A stretch of 64,000 nt of DNA, taken from contig NZ_AUIC01000005.1 in NCBI RefSeq assembly GCF_000423505.1, positions 1 through 64,000 of the forward strand. The letters run 5' to 3'. A model generated the notes under the pieces. It did no database searches, was not told where the DNA came from, and saw only the letters and a list, made by a program, of their open reading frames with translations. This document shows positions 35,226 through 43,891 of the stretch, piece by piece. The position numbers and the translations under genes were made by a program. The stretch comes from Pseudoclavibacter soli DSM 23366 (GTDB taxonomy: Bacteria; Actinomycetota; Actinomycetes; Actinomycetales; Microbacteriaceae). Numbering within the stretch: position 1 is the stretch's first letter; the number at the start of each line of letters is the position of its first letter.

Positions 35226-36356
35226 TCAGCGCGACGCGATCTCTGGATGTTCGTCGAAGATGATGATTTGTCGGATGGCCTCGCCATCGGCGAGATGATC
35301 CATGCCCTCGTTGATCTGATCGAGGGTGATGCGCGACGAGATCAGCGCTTCGACGGGCAGTCGGCCCTGCCTCCACAGCTCAGCATAGGTCGGAATGTCG
35401 CGAGAGGGCACCGACGAGCCGAGATAGCTGCCGATGATGGTGCGGGCTTCGCCGGTGATCACCGTCGGCGACACAGCTGAGCGGGCGTCGGCATGAGGCA
35501 GCCCCACGGTGATGGTGCGGCCGCCTGGTGCAGTCGCCCAAAAGGCGGTTTCAAAGGCTTTCGGATGCCCGGCCGCCTCGATCACAATCGGCGCGGTGAT
35601 GCCCTGGTCGGCCAGCTGCTGCGGTGTGTATGTCTCGTCGGCGCCGAGTTCGCGGGCTTTGTCGAGCTTCGCAGGCAGCGCATCGACCGCGATGACTCGC
35701 CCTCGCCCCAACGAGACGGCGGTGATCAGCGCGGCGATGCCCACTCCGCCAAGACCGACGACGATGATGTCTTCGCCCGGCTGGGCGTCGGCGGCGTTGA
35801 TCACGGCTCCGCCGCCGGTCAGCACCGCACAGCCGAGTACAGCCGCGATGTGCGGCGGAATGTCGAGGCCGACTTTGACGATCGACCGCTGATCGACCAC
35901 GGCGTAAGTGGCGAAGCCTGACACCCCGAGGTGGTGCAGCACGGGATGCCCGTTCTGCTCGAGGTGGATGTCGCCATTCATGAGCGTGCCGGCGGTATTG
36001 GCAGCGGTACCCGGAATGCACGGCAGCTTGCCGTCGGTCAGGCAGTTGGCGCACTCGCCGCAGCGCGGCAGAAACGTCATTACTACGCGGTCGCCCACCT
36101 CGAAACCCTGCACGTCGGGGCCGATCGTCTCGATGCGTCCCGACGACTCGTGCCCCAACAGCATCGGCAGGGGGCGCGGTCGGTTGCCGTCGACAACCGA
36201 GAGGTCAGAGTGGCACAGCCCCGCTGCCTCGATGCGCACGAGCACCTCGCCGGGCCCCGGAGCAGCGAGTGTTAACTCGCCCACGCGGATCGGTTGTGAT
36301 TGGGCGTACGGGCGCTCAGCGCCGATGGTCTCGAGAACAGCCCCGGTGATTTTCAT
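35226..36356 (-). CDS. Zinc-dependent alcohol dehydrogenase
   Basis: A 376-residue medium-chain dehydrogenase. Catalytic zinc ligands lie in GLCHSD (~47) and GHESSGRIE (~68); the structural zinc Cys cluster is CGECANCLTDGKLPC (~98-112); the NAD site is VGLGGVGIAA (~200). It resembles class III/aryl-alcohol enzymes. The MKITGA start gives normal length. It is divergent from the PucR-type regulator, its probable controller. Confidence 0.9.
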   Translation of the reverse strand: MKITGAVLETIGAERPYAQSQPIRVGELTLAAPGPGEVLVRIEAAGLCHSDLSVVDGNRPRPLPMLLGHESSGRIETIGPDVQGFEVGDRVVMTFLPRCGECANCLTDGKLPCIPGTAANTAGTLMNGDIHLEQNGHPVLHHLGVSGFATYAVVDQRSIVKVGLDIPPHIAAVLGCAVLTGGGAVINAADAQPGEDIIVVGLGGVGIAALITAVSLGRGRVIAVDALPAKLDKARELGADETYTPQQLADQGITAPIVIEAAGHPKAFETAFWATAPGGRTITVGLPHADARSAVSPTVITGEARTIIGSYLGSSVPSRDIPTYAELWRQGRLPVEALISSRITLDQINEGMDHLADGEAIRQIIIFDEHPEIASR

Positions 36357-36463
36357 CTGGCACGCTCCGTGCGCTGCAGCTGCATCTTGATCCTCACGTC
36401 GTAGTGAACGAATTGGCTCCAGTCTGCGCGAGATCAGAGGCATGGGCAATGTAGGATCCTCCA

Positions 36464-37948
36464 ATGGCTCTTGATAAGCATGTGCATTCTGACACTCCTG
36501 CTGTCGTGGGGGCAGTGCAGCTGCGTGAGATGATCGGTGACGGCCTTCCTCCGGCAGCCTTGTCTGACGCCTTGGCGATGGCACGAGATGCCGGCATGTC
36601 TGAAGATGCCCTGCAGCTGGCCGTGACCCTCAACGATTTGGTGCTTCGCGAGCAGTCTCGTGTACGTCTGCTCAACGTGTTGCAGCACACCGCAACCGAT
36701 TTGACGCGCATCCATGACTACGAAGAGGTGCTGCGCGCGATTTGTGAGCGCACGCGTGCTCTGCTGGGGTCTGACATGGCCTACATCAGCCTCAACGATG
36801 ACGATGCGGCCGCCACGTACATCCGGATGACCTCTGGTGTGCGTACCGCCGGTTACCGCAGCATCCGAATGCCGCTGGGCACCGGGGTGTTGGGGGTCGT
36901 GGCCTCCGGAGATCGCACGGCTCAAAGCACCGATTACGCGGCAGACCGTCAGGTGGTGCACATTGCGCAGATCGACGAAGTGGTTGCTGCAGAGGGGGTG
37001 CGCACCATCCTCGGGGCACCGCTGCGCGTGGCTGATCAAGTGATTGGGGCGCTCATGCTGGCCGAACGGCATCGGCGCATCTTCAGCGATGACGAGGTCG
37101 CCATGATCGAGGCAATCGCTGCGCACGCCGCAGTGGCGGTCGAGAATGCGCGTCTGTTCGAGGAGTTGCGCGCCGCCCTGACCGAGGCACAGGAGCGCAG
37201 ACACAGCGAGCTGATCGACGGCGTGCTCTCGGGCGAGCTCAGCGAGACCAGTCTGCGGCGTCGACTGCAGGCCCAGGGGTTCTCGGGGCTGCGCGGAATG
37301 TCACTGGCAGTCATCGAGGTGAGTGAAGCAGAACGTGAGGCGCTCGCTCGCCGACTGCTGGCCGCGCACCGTTGCGCAACCGTGGTGGCCAGGCATTCGG
37401 GGCATCTGTGCGTGCTGATGGGGCCGGCGGCGGGCGAGGCACACGACAACGGGCTGGCCCGCGGGCGACGACTTGCCGAGTTGCTGCCCGCCGACGGGCA
37501 CTGGGTGATGGGATGCAGCCTGCTGGCCGACTCGGCCGATGAACTGCGTCAGGGGCACCAGCAGGCGATAACCGTTGCTCGCGGTCTGCGCACTTTCGGG
37601 GTCTGGGCAGCAGTGGCAGATCCGTGCACTCTCGGCAGCAGCGGCATGCTGGCGGCCCATGGCGACGCCCGCCTGCTCGACGGGGTGATCGCTACCCTCG
37701 ACCCGCTGGTGGCTTACGACCGCGCCCACGGCACCCAGCTGGTGCGCACCGCCACAGAATACCTCGACCAACAGGGGGCGATCGGCGCCGCGGCTGAACG
37801 CCTGCATGTGCATCAGAACACCGTGCGCGCCCGCCTGGCGCGTATTGACACGCTGATGGGCGACGGCTGGATGCGCGGCGCGCGAGCTTTCGACGCCCAC
37901 CTGGCGCTGCGTCTGCTCGCCCTGCGCGATGCGATGTTGCCGGGGTGA
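36464..37948 (+). CDS. GAF-domain PucR-family transcriptional regulator
   Basis: A 494-residue regulator: a short N-terminal helical part, a GAF sensor domain (about residues 75-230), a GGDEF-like CdaR/PucR middle region, and a C-terminal PucR helix-turn-helix (~430-490) with the motif RLHVHQNTVRARLARI. A TAGGAT -10 lies 6 nt before the ATG, so the mRNA is probably leaderless. Divergent to the alcohol/aldehyde dehydrogenase operon. Confidence 0.88.
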   Translation: MALDKHVHSDTPAVVGAVQLREMIGDGLPPAALSDALAMARDAGMSEDALQLAVTLNDLVLREQSRVRLLNVLQHTATDLTRIHDYEEVLRAICERTRALLGSDMAYISLNDDDAAATYIRMTSGVRTAGYRSIRMPLGTGVLGVVASGDRTAQSTDYAADRQVVHIAQIDEVVAAEGVRTILGAPLRVADQVIGALMLAERHRRIFSDDEVAMIEAIAAHAAVAVENARLFEELRAALTEAQERRHSELIDGVLSGELSETSLRRRLQAQGFSGLRGMSLAVIEVSEAEREALARRLLAAHRCATVVARHSGHLCVLMGPAAGEAHDNGLARGRRLAELLPADGHWVMGCSLLADSADELRQGHQQAITVARGLRTFGVWAAVADPCTLGSSGMLAAHGDARLLDGVIATLDPLVAYDRAHGTQLVRTATEYLDQQGAIGAAAERLHVHQNTVRARLARIDTLMGDGWMRGARAFDAHLALRLLALRDAMLPG

Positions 37949-38029
37949 GACGGCTCGGTGCCGGCAGCACATTGTCTGCACCGGTGATGCAATGTCTGCA
38001 GTGCCGCGGCCGAGTCGGCAGAATTTGCG
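37949..38029. other. Convergent intergenic region
   Basis: An 81-bp gap between converging genes. It contains two near-copies of ATTGTCTGCA/AATGTCTGCA and complementary short GC-rich stretches that could fold into a weak terminator. Confidence 0.35.
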
Positions 38030-38965
38030 TCAGAGCTGCGGAGATTGCGTCTGCTCGCGGCGGATGTCGGGCTCGACGAAGATGAGTCGGGCCGCAGGCA
38101 CGGCGGCGCGGATGCGCTGTTCGACGACATCGATGCCCTGGGCGATCTCTGCGGCCGACTCGGTGGGGCGCACGCTGGCCTTGATGGCCACCAACAGGTC
38201 GTCGGGGCCGATGTGCAGAGTGCGCAGGTGAATGATCGACTCGATGTCGTCGCCAGCCAGTGCCGCAGCGCGGATGCGCTCGAGGTCGGCGGTGCTCGCG
38301 CTCTCGCCGATCAGCAGGCTCTTGGTCTCAACACCGAGCACCAGAGCGACGGCGACCAGCAGCACACCGATCGCGATCGTGCCGATGCCGTCCCAGATGC
38401 CGTTACCCGTGATCGTGGTGAGCCCGACGCCGGCGAGCGCGAAGACCAGGCCAGTCAGCGCCGCGGTGTCTTCAAGCAGCACGACCGGAAGCTCGGGAGC
38501 CTTGGCATGGCGCACGAATGAAATCAGGCGCGCATCGCCTCGAGCGGCATGCGACTCTTTGAGTGCGGTGCGCAGCGAGAGCCCTTCGAGCACGATCGAG
38601 ACCAGCAGCACGGCCACCGGCAACCACCAGTTCTCGAGCGGATGCGGATTCGCGACCTTTTCGATGCCTTCGTAGACGGCGAACAGGCCGCCCAAGCTGA
38701 ACAGCACGATCGAGACAACGAAAGCCGAGACATAGCGCTCGCGTCCGAATCCGAAGGGATGCTCGGGCGTGGGTTCGCGGCGAGCTCGCTTTCCGCCGAT
38801 CAGCAGCAGAAACTGGTTGCCGGTGTCGGCCAGAGAGTGCACCGACTCGGCGAGCATCGACGAGGAGTGCGAGATGAGATACGCGATGAACTTGGTGACC
38901 GCGATGCCCAGATTCGCCAGCAGCGCGGCGATGATGGCGGTGTTCCCCTGCTGTTTTTCGCTCAT
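38030..38965 (-). CDS. Cation diffusion facilitator transporter
   Basis: A 311-residue CDF-family metal exporter with about six membrane helices and a cytoplasmic C-terminal domain (~210-300). The first metal site motif H-x3-D is in ESVHSLADTGNQ (~43-50) and the second region reads LLEDTAALTG (~160). The substrate is likely Zn, Fe or Mn. The ATG at 38965 lies 6 nt after a TACGAT -10 (leaderless) and is back-to-back with proC. Confidence 0.9.
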   Translation of the reverse strand: MSEKQQGNTAIIAALLANLGIAVTKFIAYLISHSSSMLAESVHSLADTGNQFLLLIGGKRARREPTPEHPFGFGRERYVSAFVVSIVLFSLGGLFAVYEGIEKVANPHPLENWWLPVAVLLVSIVLEGLSLRTALKESHAARGDARLISFVRHAKAPELPVVLLEDTAALTGLVFALAGVGLTTITGNGIWDGIGTIAIGVLLVAVALVLGVETKSLLIGESASTADLERIRAAALAGDDIESIIHLRTLHIGPDDLLVAIKASVRPTESAAEIAQGIDVVEQRIRAAVPAARLIFVEPDIRREQTQSPQL

Positions 38966-39016
38966 CGGGCAATCGTATCGCGCTGGCGCGAACTGCCACG
39001 CAATTACACTGGTGCC

Positions 39017-39898
39017 ATGAGCGCACAGACCCACACCCCGTCACCCGATTTTCCGGCGATCGCCTTTCTTGGCGTCGGCTCAATGAACGGAGCCATCCTG
39101 CAAGGGGTGCTCGCCTCTGAGGCGACAGTGGGTGACGGCAGCGCACAGGCAGTGCGCACCACCAACCGGTCGAGTGCCAGCGCACAGGCACTGGCGGAGC
39201 GCTTCACCGGGCGCATCACCGCGCTGGCCGAAGAGCGCGATGCGCAGGCGAACCGGCAGGCAGCCGAAGGCGCCGGTCTGATCGTGCTCGGTGTCAAGCC
39301 CTATGGCGTGGCCGCAGTGCTCGACGAGATCGCCGAGGTGTTGGTGCCCGGCACCATCGTGGTCAGCGTCGCGGCCGGTGTGACCATCGCTGCGATTGCC
39401 TCGCGCGTGCCGGCTGGTGTGGCCGTGCTGCGCGCCATGCCCAACACGCCTGCGGCCGTCGGCGCCGGGGTCACCGGTCTGGCCGCCGGGCCCGGGGTCA
39501 CCGACGAACAGCGAGCCGTGGCGCGCGCACTGTTCGAGACGGTCGGCAGTGTGGTTGAGGTCGACGAGTCGCGCATCGATGCGCTCTCGGCGGTTTCTGG
39601 CTCGGGGCCGGCCTATGTCTACGCTTATATCGAGCAGTTCGAGCAGGCCGCTCAGCAGTTGGGCTTCAGCGCTGAAGATGCCCGCACGCTGGTCGAGGGC
39701 ACAGTCATCGGAGCCGCCCGCCTGCTGCAGTCGTCTCAGTCGACCCCCGAGCAGCTGCGCATCGCAGTGACGAGCCCTGGGGGCACCACTGCCGAGGCAC
39801 TCAAGGTGATCGCTCAGGGCGGGCAGGTCGCGAACCTCCATCAGGCGCTGGAGGCTGCGGTCGCCAGGGCCCAGGAGATGGCCGCCGAGAACGGCTGA
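39017..39898 (+). CDS. proC: Pyrroline-5-carboxylate reductase
   Basis: A 293-residue NAD(P)H-dependent enzyme, the last step of proline synthesis. It has a Rossmann motif FLGVGSMNGAI, GVKPYGV (~92), AMPNTPAAVGAG (~140) and the family signature SGSGPAYVYAYIE (~195). A TACACT -10 lies 6 nt before the ATG, again leaderless. It begins a block that in M. tuberculosis also runs proC, HTH gene, bS22, HAD-IB, glutaredoxin. Confidence 0.95.
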   Translation: MSAQTHTPSPDFPAIAFLGVGSMNGAILQGVLASEATVGDGSAQAVRTTNRSSASAQALAERFTGRITALAEERDAQANRQAAEGAGLIVLGVKPYGVAAVLDEIAEVLVPGTIVVSVAAGVTIAAIASRVPAGVAVLRAMPNTPAAVGAGVTGLAAGPGVTDEQRAVARALFETVGSVVEVDESRIDALSAVSGSGPAYVYAYIEQFEQAAQQLGFSAEDARTLVEGTVIGAARLLQSSQSTPEQLRIAVTSPGGTTAEALKVIAQGGQVANLHQALEAAVARAQEMAAENG

Positions 39899-39903
39899 GG
39901 CCG

Positions 39904-40572
39904 TTACTTGTCGAGGTTGGCGAACCGCTCGATGTCAGAGACGCGGCCTGAGACGATCACGAGATCGTGATTCGACACGATGGTGTCTTCGGTGGCGTAG
40001 GTGAACTCTTTGCCCGGCGACTTCACCCCGACCACGGTCACCCGGTATTTGGTGCGCACCACCGATGAGCCCAGCGGCTTGTCACGGATGAGCTTTGGTG
40101 GGTACAGCTTGACGATCGCGTAGTCGTCGTCGAACTGGATGTAGTCGAGCAGTCGACCGCTGACCAGGTGCGCCACGCGGGTGCCGGCCTGGGCCTCGGG
40201 ATAGACCACATGGTTGGCGCCGATGCGAGCGAGGATTTTGCCGTGCGACTGGCTGGAGGCTTTGGCCCAGATCTGCGGTACCTTCAGGTCGACCAGATTT
40301 GCGGTGATCAGCACGCTGGCCTCGAGATTGCCCACGGCAACCACGACGATCTGGAAGTCGCCGATGCCAATCTGCTTGAGCACCTCGGGGTTGCGGGCGT
40401 CGGCCTCGACGGTGTGTGTGACACGGTCGGCCCATTTCTGCACCAGCGACGGATCGGTATCGACGGCGAGCACCTCGCGGTCGAGACGATTCAACTGACC
40501 GGCGGTGGCGGCGCCGAAGCGCCCGAGCCCGATGACGGCGACGGGTGCGTCGACGGGGATCCTCTCAACCAA
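39904..40572 (-). CDS. trkA: Potassium uptake regulator TrkA/KtrA
   Basis: A 222-residue cytosolic protein with an RCK-N domain (GLGRFGAA near residue 15, VDTDPS ~38) and an RCK-C domain (~135-222). It gates the TrkH channel subunit encoded immediately upstream; the two genes overlap by 8 bp. Ligands are probably NAD(H) or adenine nucleotides. Confidence 0.93.
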   Translation of the reverse strand: MVERIPVDAPVAVIGLGRFGAATAGQLNRLDREVLAVDTDPSLVQKWADRVTHTVEADARNPEVLKQIGIGDFQIVVVAVGNLEASVLITANLVDLKVPQIWAKASSQSHGKILARIGANHVVYPEAQAGTRVAHLVSGRLLDYIQFDDDYAIVKLYPPKLIRDKPLGSSVVRTKYRVTVVGVKSPGKEFTYATEDTIVSNHDLVIVSGRVSDIERFANLDK

Positions 40573-42022
40573 CGATGGGCCTCTCTTCTGGATGTTTGAA
40601 CAGCTGGCGGCTCGACGACGAGGCGATGGCCGCTGCCAGTGTCACTGTACCAACACGGCCGGCCCACATCGTCGCCGAGAGCACGAGCACCCCGGCATCG
40701 GGCAGATCTTGAGTGACGCCGGTGCTGAGGCCGCAGGTGGCGAACGCCGAGATCACATCGAAAAGCACATCATCGAGCGGGTGGTTTGTGAACGGCAGAA
40801 TCGCCAGCGACGAGACCAGCACGATGGTCATGCCCCACAGCACGATGCTCACGGCCACGCGTAGTACGTCGCTCGGGATGCGGCGGTCGAACGCCTGAAT
40901 CTCGCCGACACCTCGCGCTTCGGCGAATGCGGCCAGAAAGAGCACGGCGATGGTGGTCACCTTGATGCCGCCCGCAGTAGATGCCGAGCCGCCGCCGATG
41001 AACATGAACAGCTGGCTCAGCAACGTGCTGGAGTCGGTGAGCTCCTCGACGGGGAACAACTGGAACCCGCCTGATCTGGTCATGGTCGTGTAGAAGAGCC
41101 CCTCGAAGGGGCGTTGCCAGGCGTCGACGCCGCCCAGCGTATCGGGATTGCCCCACTCGAGAGCGGTGAAGGCGATAGTTCCCATGGCAGCCAGCAGCAG
41201 CGTGGTGAACATGGTCAGCCGCACGTGCAGACTCCAGTGCGGATGCCGGGTGGCGCCGGTCGCCACCGCCCTCAGGTTGCCGATGGCCGCGAAGATCACG
41301 GGGTAGCCGAGCGAGCCGATGAACACCCCGGCAGTGAGCACAGTCAACAGCCAAGTGTTGTTGGCATGCCCGGCGAGACCATCGCTGAACGGCACGTAGC
41401 CGAGGTTGTTGAAGGCCGAGATCGACAGATAGGTGCTCTGATAGAGCGCGTCGAGCACCGACTCGCCATGGCTGAGCAGATTGGGCAGCAGTGAGATCAG
41501 CAGCAGCAGCTCGACGGTGAGCGAGCTGAACACCACGGTAGTCAGCAGGCCGCCCATCTCGCCCAGCCGGATGGCCTGGCCTTCGCTGACCGGCCCAGCG
41601 TGTGTGCGCAGCGGGTTGCTGTCGCTGGCGGCCATCAGCCGCTGCCGCAGACCGAGGCGACGTGTGACCACCACACCCATGAGCGAGGCCATGGTGAGCA
41701 CACCGATGCCGCCGACCTGCGCGCCGATGAGAATCACCGCGTTGCCGAAGGGTGACCAGTGCGACGTCATGTCGACCACGCTCAGCCCGGTCACGCAGAC
41801 CGTGCTGGTGGCAGTGAACAGCGCCTGGGCGAATGGGGTCCACTGGCCGCTGGCGCTCGACATGGGTGTGCTGAGCAGCACGGTGACCAGCACGATGATA
41901 GAGGTAAATGCCAGCAGTGCGAATCGCGACGGTGACCGCCCAGCGAACCCCTCGAGCCACTCGCGAGCGCGTTCGGGCCAGGCTCGGCGCTCAGTCGGGC
42001 GCTTCACGCGTGCGGCGGCCAT
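40565..42022 (-). CDS. trkH: Potassium transporter subunit TrkH/KtrB
   Basis: A 485-residue membrane protein with four pore repeats; selectivity-filter segments include TVCVTGLS (~75), NNLGYVP (~210), RSGGFQ (~325) and CGLSTG (~440). The start at 42022 is preferred to an upstream ATG at 42082 because CAGGAGC lies just before it and the protein then begins with the usual basic N-terminus. First gene of the trkHA operon. Confidence 0.92.
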   Translation of the reverse strand: MAAARVKRPTERRAWPERAREWLEGFAGRSPSRFALLAFTSIIVLVTVLLSTPMSSASGQWTPFAQALFTATSTVCVTGLSVVDMTSHWSPFGNAVILIGAQVGGIGVLTMASLMGVVVTRRLGLRQRLMAASDSNPLRTHAGPVSEGQAIRLGEMGGLLTTVVFSSLTVELLLLISLLPNLLSHGESVLDALYQSTYLSISAFNNLGYVPFSDGLAGHANNTWLLTVLTAGVFIGSLGYPVIFAAIGNLRAVATGATRHPHWSLHVRLTMFTTLLLAAMGTIAFTALEWGNPDTLGGVDAWQRPFEGLFYTTMTRSGGFQLFPVEELTDSSTLLSQLFMFIGGGSASTAGGIKVTTIAVLFLAAFAEARGVGEIQAFDRRIPSDVLRVAVSIVLWGMTIVLVSSLAILPFTNHPLDDVLFDVISAFATCGLSTGVTQDLPDAGVLVLSATMWAGRVGTVTLAAAIASSSSRQLFKHPEERPIVG

Positions 42023-42154
42023 GGTGCTCCTGTGGTGTGCTTTTCGTGCGCTGAGGCAGGAACGATCAGCAGAATCGTTCAATACCAGCGTATTCCCCTG
42101 TGATGGGGTCTGTTGGCGGTGGTGGTGACTCGGGGATACCGCTAGCCTAGAGGC

Positions 42155-42568
42155 ATGAGCTCCGTGTTCGAAGCCGTCTCAGACCAGACCCGCCGCCGTC
42201 TGCTCGATGCCCTGCGGTCTGCCGAAGGCGAACAGAGCGTCAGCGAGCTCGTCGAGCAGCTCGGCGTCAGTCAGCCCACCGTCTCAAAACATCTCAAAGT
42301 TCTGCGCGAGCACGGGCTCGTCGAGGTGCGCGAAGACGGCCAGCGCCGGTTCTACAGCCTCAATGCCACAGCGCTCGAGCCGCTGCGCGAGTGGGTCGAA
42401 GAGTATTTCCCAACCCAGGCATCCACCGTGGCCGAAGCCGCCGAACCGCAGGCCGACAGCGCTCGCGCACTGCCCGAGTCGCCACGTGCTCGAGCAGCCG
42501 GTCGTCGCTTGGGCAGCGTGCTCGCGGTGCTCACCACTCCCGTGCGGTGGCTGCTGCGCCGAGGCTGA
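42155..42568 (+). CDS. ArsR-family transcriptional regulator
   Basis: A 137-residue protein whose first ~90 residues are an ArsR winged helix (SDQTRRRLLDAL, VSQPTVSKHLKVL, GQRRFYSL). The C-terminal 45 residues are Ala/Arg-rich and end in a short basic hydrophobic stretch. No clear metal-binding Cys is present, so the ligand is unknown. A TAGCCT -10 lies 6 nt before the ATG (leaderless). Confidence 0.88.
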   Translation: MSSVFEAVSDQTRRRLLDALRSAEGEQSVSELVEQLGVSQPTVSKHLKVLREHGLVEVREDGQRRFYSLNATALEPLREWVEEYFPTQASTVAEAAEPQADSARALPESPRARAAGRRLGSVLAVLTTPVRWLLRRG

Positions 42569-42654
42569 GAATGGTCATGACCCGCCGACACTGGTAATAT
42601 GTGGCAGGTTAGGCAGTGGTCGATCTCGACCAGATCAGTCAGTGAGGTTTTTCC

Positions 42655-42753
42655 GTGGGTTCAGTCATTAAGAAGCGTCGCAAAAGGATGGCGAAGAAGA
42701 AGCACCGCAAACTGCTTCGCAAGACGCGCCATCAGCGTCGCAACAAGAAGTAG
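42655..42753 (+). CDS. Small ribosomal protein bS22
   Basis: A 32-residue, extremely basic peptide beginning with GTG: (M)GSVIKKRRKRMAKKK, then HRKLLRKTRHQRRNKK. It matches the actinobacterial bS22 (AURKAIP1/COX24-like) family, which binds the 30S subunit in mycobacteria. AGTGAGG lies 8 nt upstream, and a terminator follows. Its place after proC and an HTH gene and before HAD-IB and glutaredoxin genes is the conserved setting. Confidence 0.93.
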   Translation: MGSVIKKRRKRMAKKKHRKLLRKTRHQRRNKK

Positions 42754-42786
42754 CCCGAGCGCGCGCTGAGCGCTTTCGGTCGAGCA

Positions 42787-42815
42787 GGCGTCAGGGCAAG
42801 CCCTGGCGCCTTTCT
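42787..42815 (+). terminator. Rho-independent terminator after bS22
   Basis: An 11-bp stem GGCGTCAGGGC/GCCCTGGCGCC with an AA loop is followed by TTTCT. Confidence 0.85.
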
Positions 42816-42840
42816 CATGCCCAAAACTCAATGCCGGTGC

Positions 42841-43545
42841 TCAGTCGGATTGCCGGCGCTCGCGGCGAAAGGCGCGAATGTGCCATCTGCGGGCATCTGC
42901 CAGCCGCCGAAGCTGGGCGTCGGGATTGACGGCCACTGGGTGGCCGACGAGCTCGAGCATCGGCAGATCGTTGATCGAGTCAGAGTAAGCCCAGCAGTCG
43001 GCGAGATCGTAGCCGCGCTCGGCAGCGAGCCGGCGCACCTGCACGGCCTTCTCAGCGCCGTGCAGCACCGGCCCGTCGAATCGGCCGGTGAGCACGCCGT
43101 CTTCGGTGACTTCGAGCCCGGAGGCGAGTGCTCCGGTGAAGCCAAGGCGCTCGGCGACATACTCTGCCACGATCATGGGTGATGCGGTGACCAGCCAGAC
43201 ATCGCGCCCGGCTGCGTGGTGTTGGGCGATGATCTCGGGGATCTGACGCCAGATGCGGGCTGCCAGATACCGGTCGTAGATGTCGGGCATCAGGGCCTGC
43301 ATCTCGGCCAGGCGATGGCCGGCAGCCAGAGCGAGCGCTCGGTCTTGAATGTCAGACAGCTTGCCGGTGTTCTCGCCGCGATACGAGAAACGCACCTGCT
43401 GCCAGAGAAACTGCCAGAGATCGCGGTAGCGAATGACTTTGGCGCGCACGGCACCGCGCCCGAAACTGAATACGGCGGAGCCTCGCACGACAGTGTTGTC
43501 GAGATCGAAGAAGGCGGCCTCAATGGGGGCAGACGGTGCAGGCAT
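42841..43545 (-). CDS. HAD-IB family phosphatase (SerB1-like)
   Basis: A 234-residue HAD hydrolase with motif I FDLDNTVV (~13), motif II LVTASP (~120), the conserved Lys region and motif III YSDSINDLPML (~190). Resembles M. tuberculosis SerB1 (Rv0505c); the true substrate is not certain. A TAAGAT -10 lies 8 nt before the ATG with no SD. Divergent from the glutaredoxin-like gene. Confidence 0.9.
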   Translation of the reverse strand: MPAPSAPIEAAFFDLDNTVVRGSAVFSFGRGAVRAKVIRYRDLWQFLWQQVRFSYRGENTGKLSDIQDRALALAAGHRLAEMQALMPDIYDRYLAARIWRQIPEIIAQHHAAGRDVWLVTASPMIVAEYVAERLGFTGALASGLEVTEDGVLTGRFDGPVLHGAEKAVQVRRLAAERGYDLADCWAYSDSINDLPMLELVGHPVAVNPDAQLRRLADARRWHIRAFRRERRQSD

Positions 43546-43612
43546 CAGCAGCAATCTTAGCCGTTGCACAGGCGAGATGGGTGGTGTCGCAGAGCTTGCG
43601 TAAACTGGCCGA

Positions 43613-43885
43613 ATGAGTGAGATCGTCGAAGTGCGCATGTTCATGAAGCCCGGTTGTCATCTGTGCGACGACGCCCGGGCCGTGGTGACGCAGGTGCTCG
43701 ACGAGGTCGGCGAGTCGGGGCTGCGCTCGACGTTCGCCGAGATCGACATTCTCGAAGATCCCGGCCTGCAGCGCCGATACGGCGAAGAGATCCCGGTGGT
43801 GTTCGTCGCCGACCGCAGGGTCGCTCAGTGGCATATCGACCCTCAGCGGTTGCGTGCCGCGCTCGAGCGCGCTGCGGCTCAATAA
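43613..43885 (+). CDS. Glutaredoxin-like protein (DUF836)
   Basis: A 90-residue thioredoxin-fold protein with a CHLC redox motif near residue 15 (KPGCHLCDDA) and cis-Pro in EEIPVVFV (~62). It corresponds to the small glutaredoxin beside SerB1 in mycobacteria. A TAAACT -10 lies 6 nt before the ATG (leaderless). Confidence 0.9.
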   Translation: MSEIVEVRMFMKPGCHLCDDARAVVTQVLDEVGESGLRSTFAEIDILEDPGLQRRYGEEIPVVFVADRRVAQWHIDPQRLRAALERAAAQ

Positions 43886-43891
43886 GGATGC

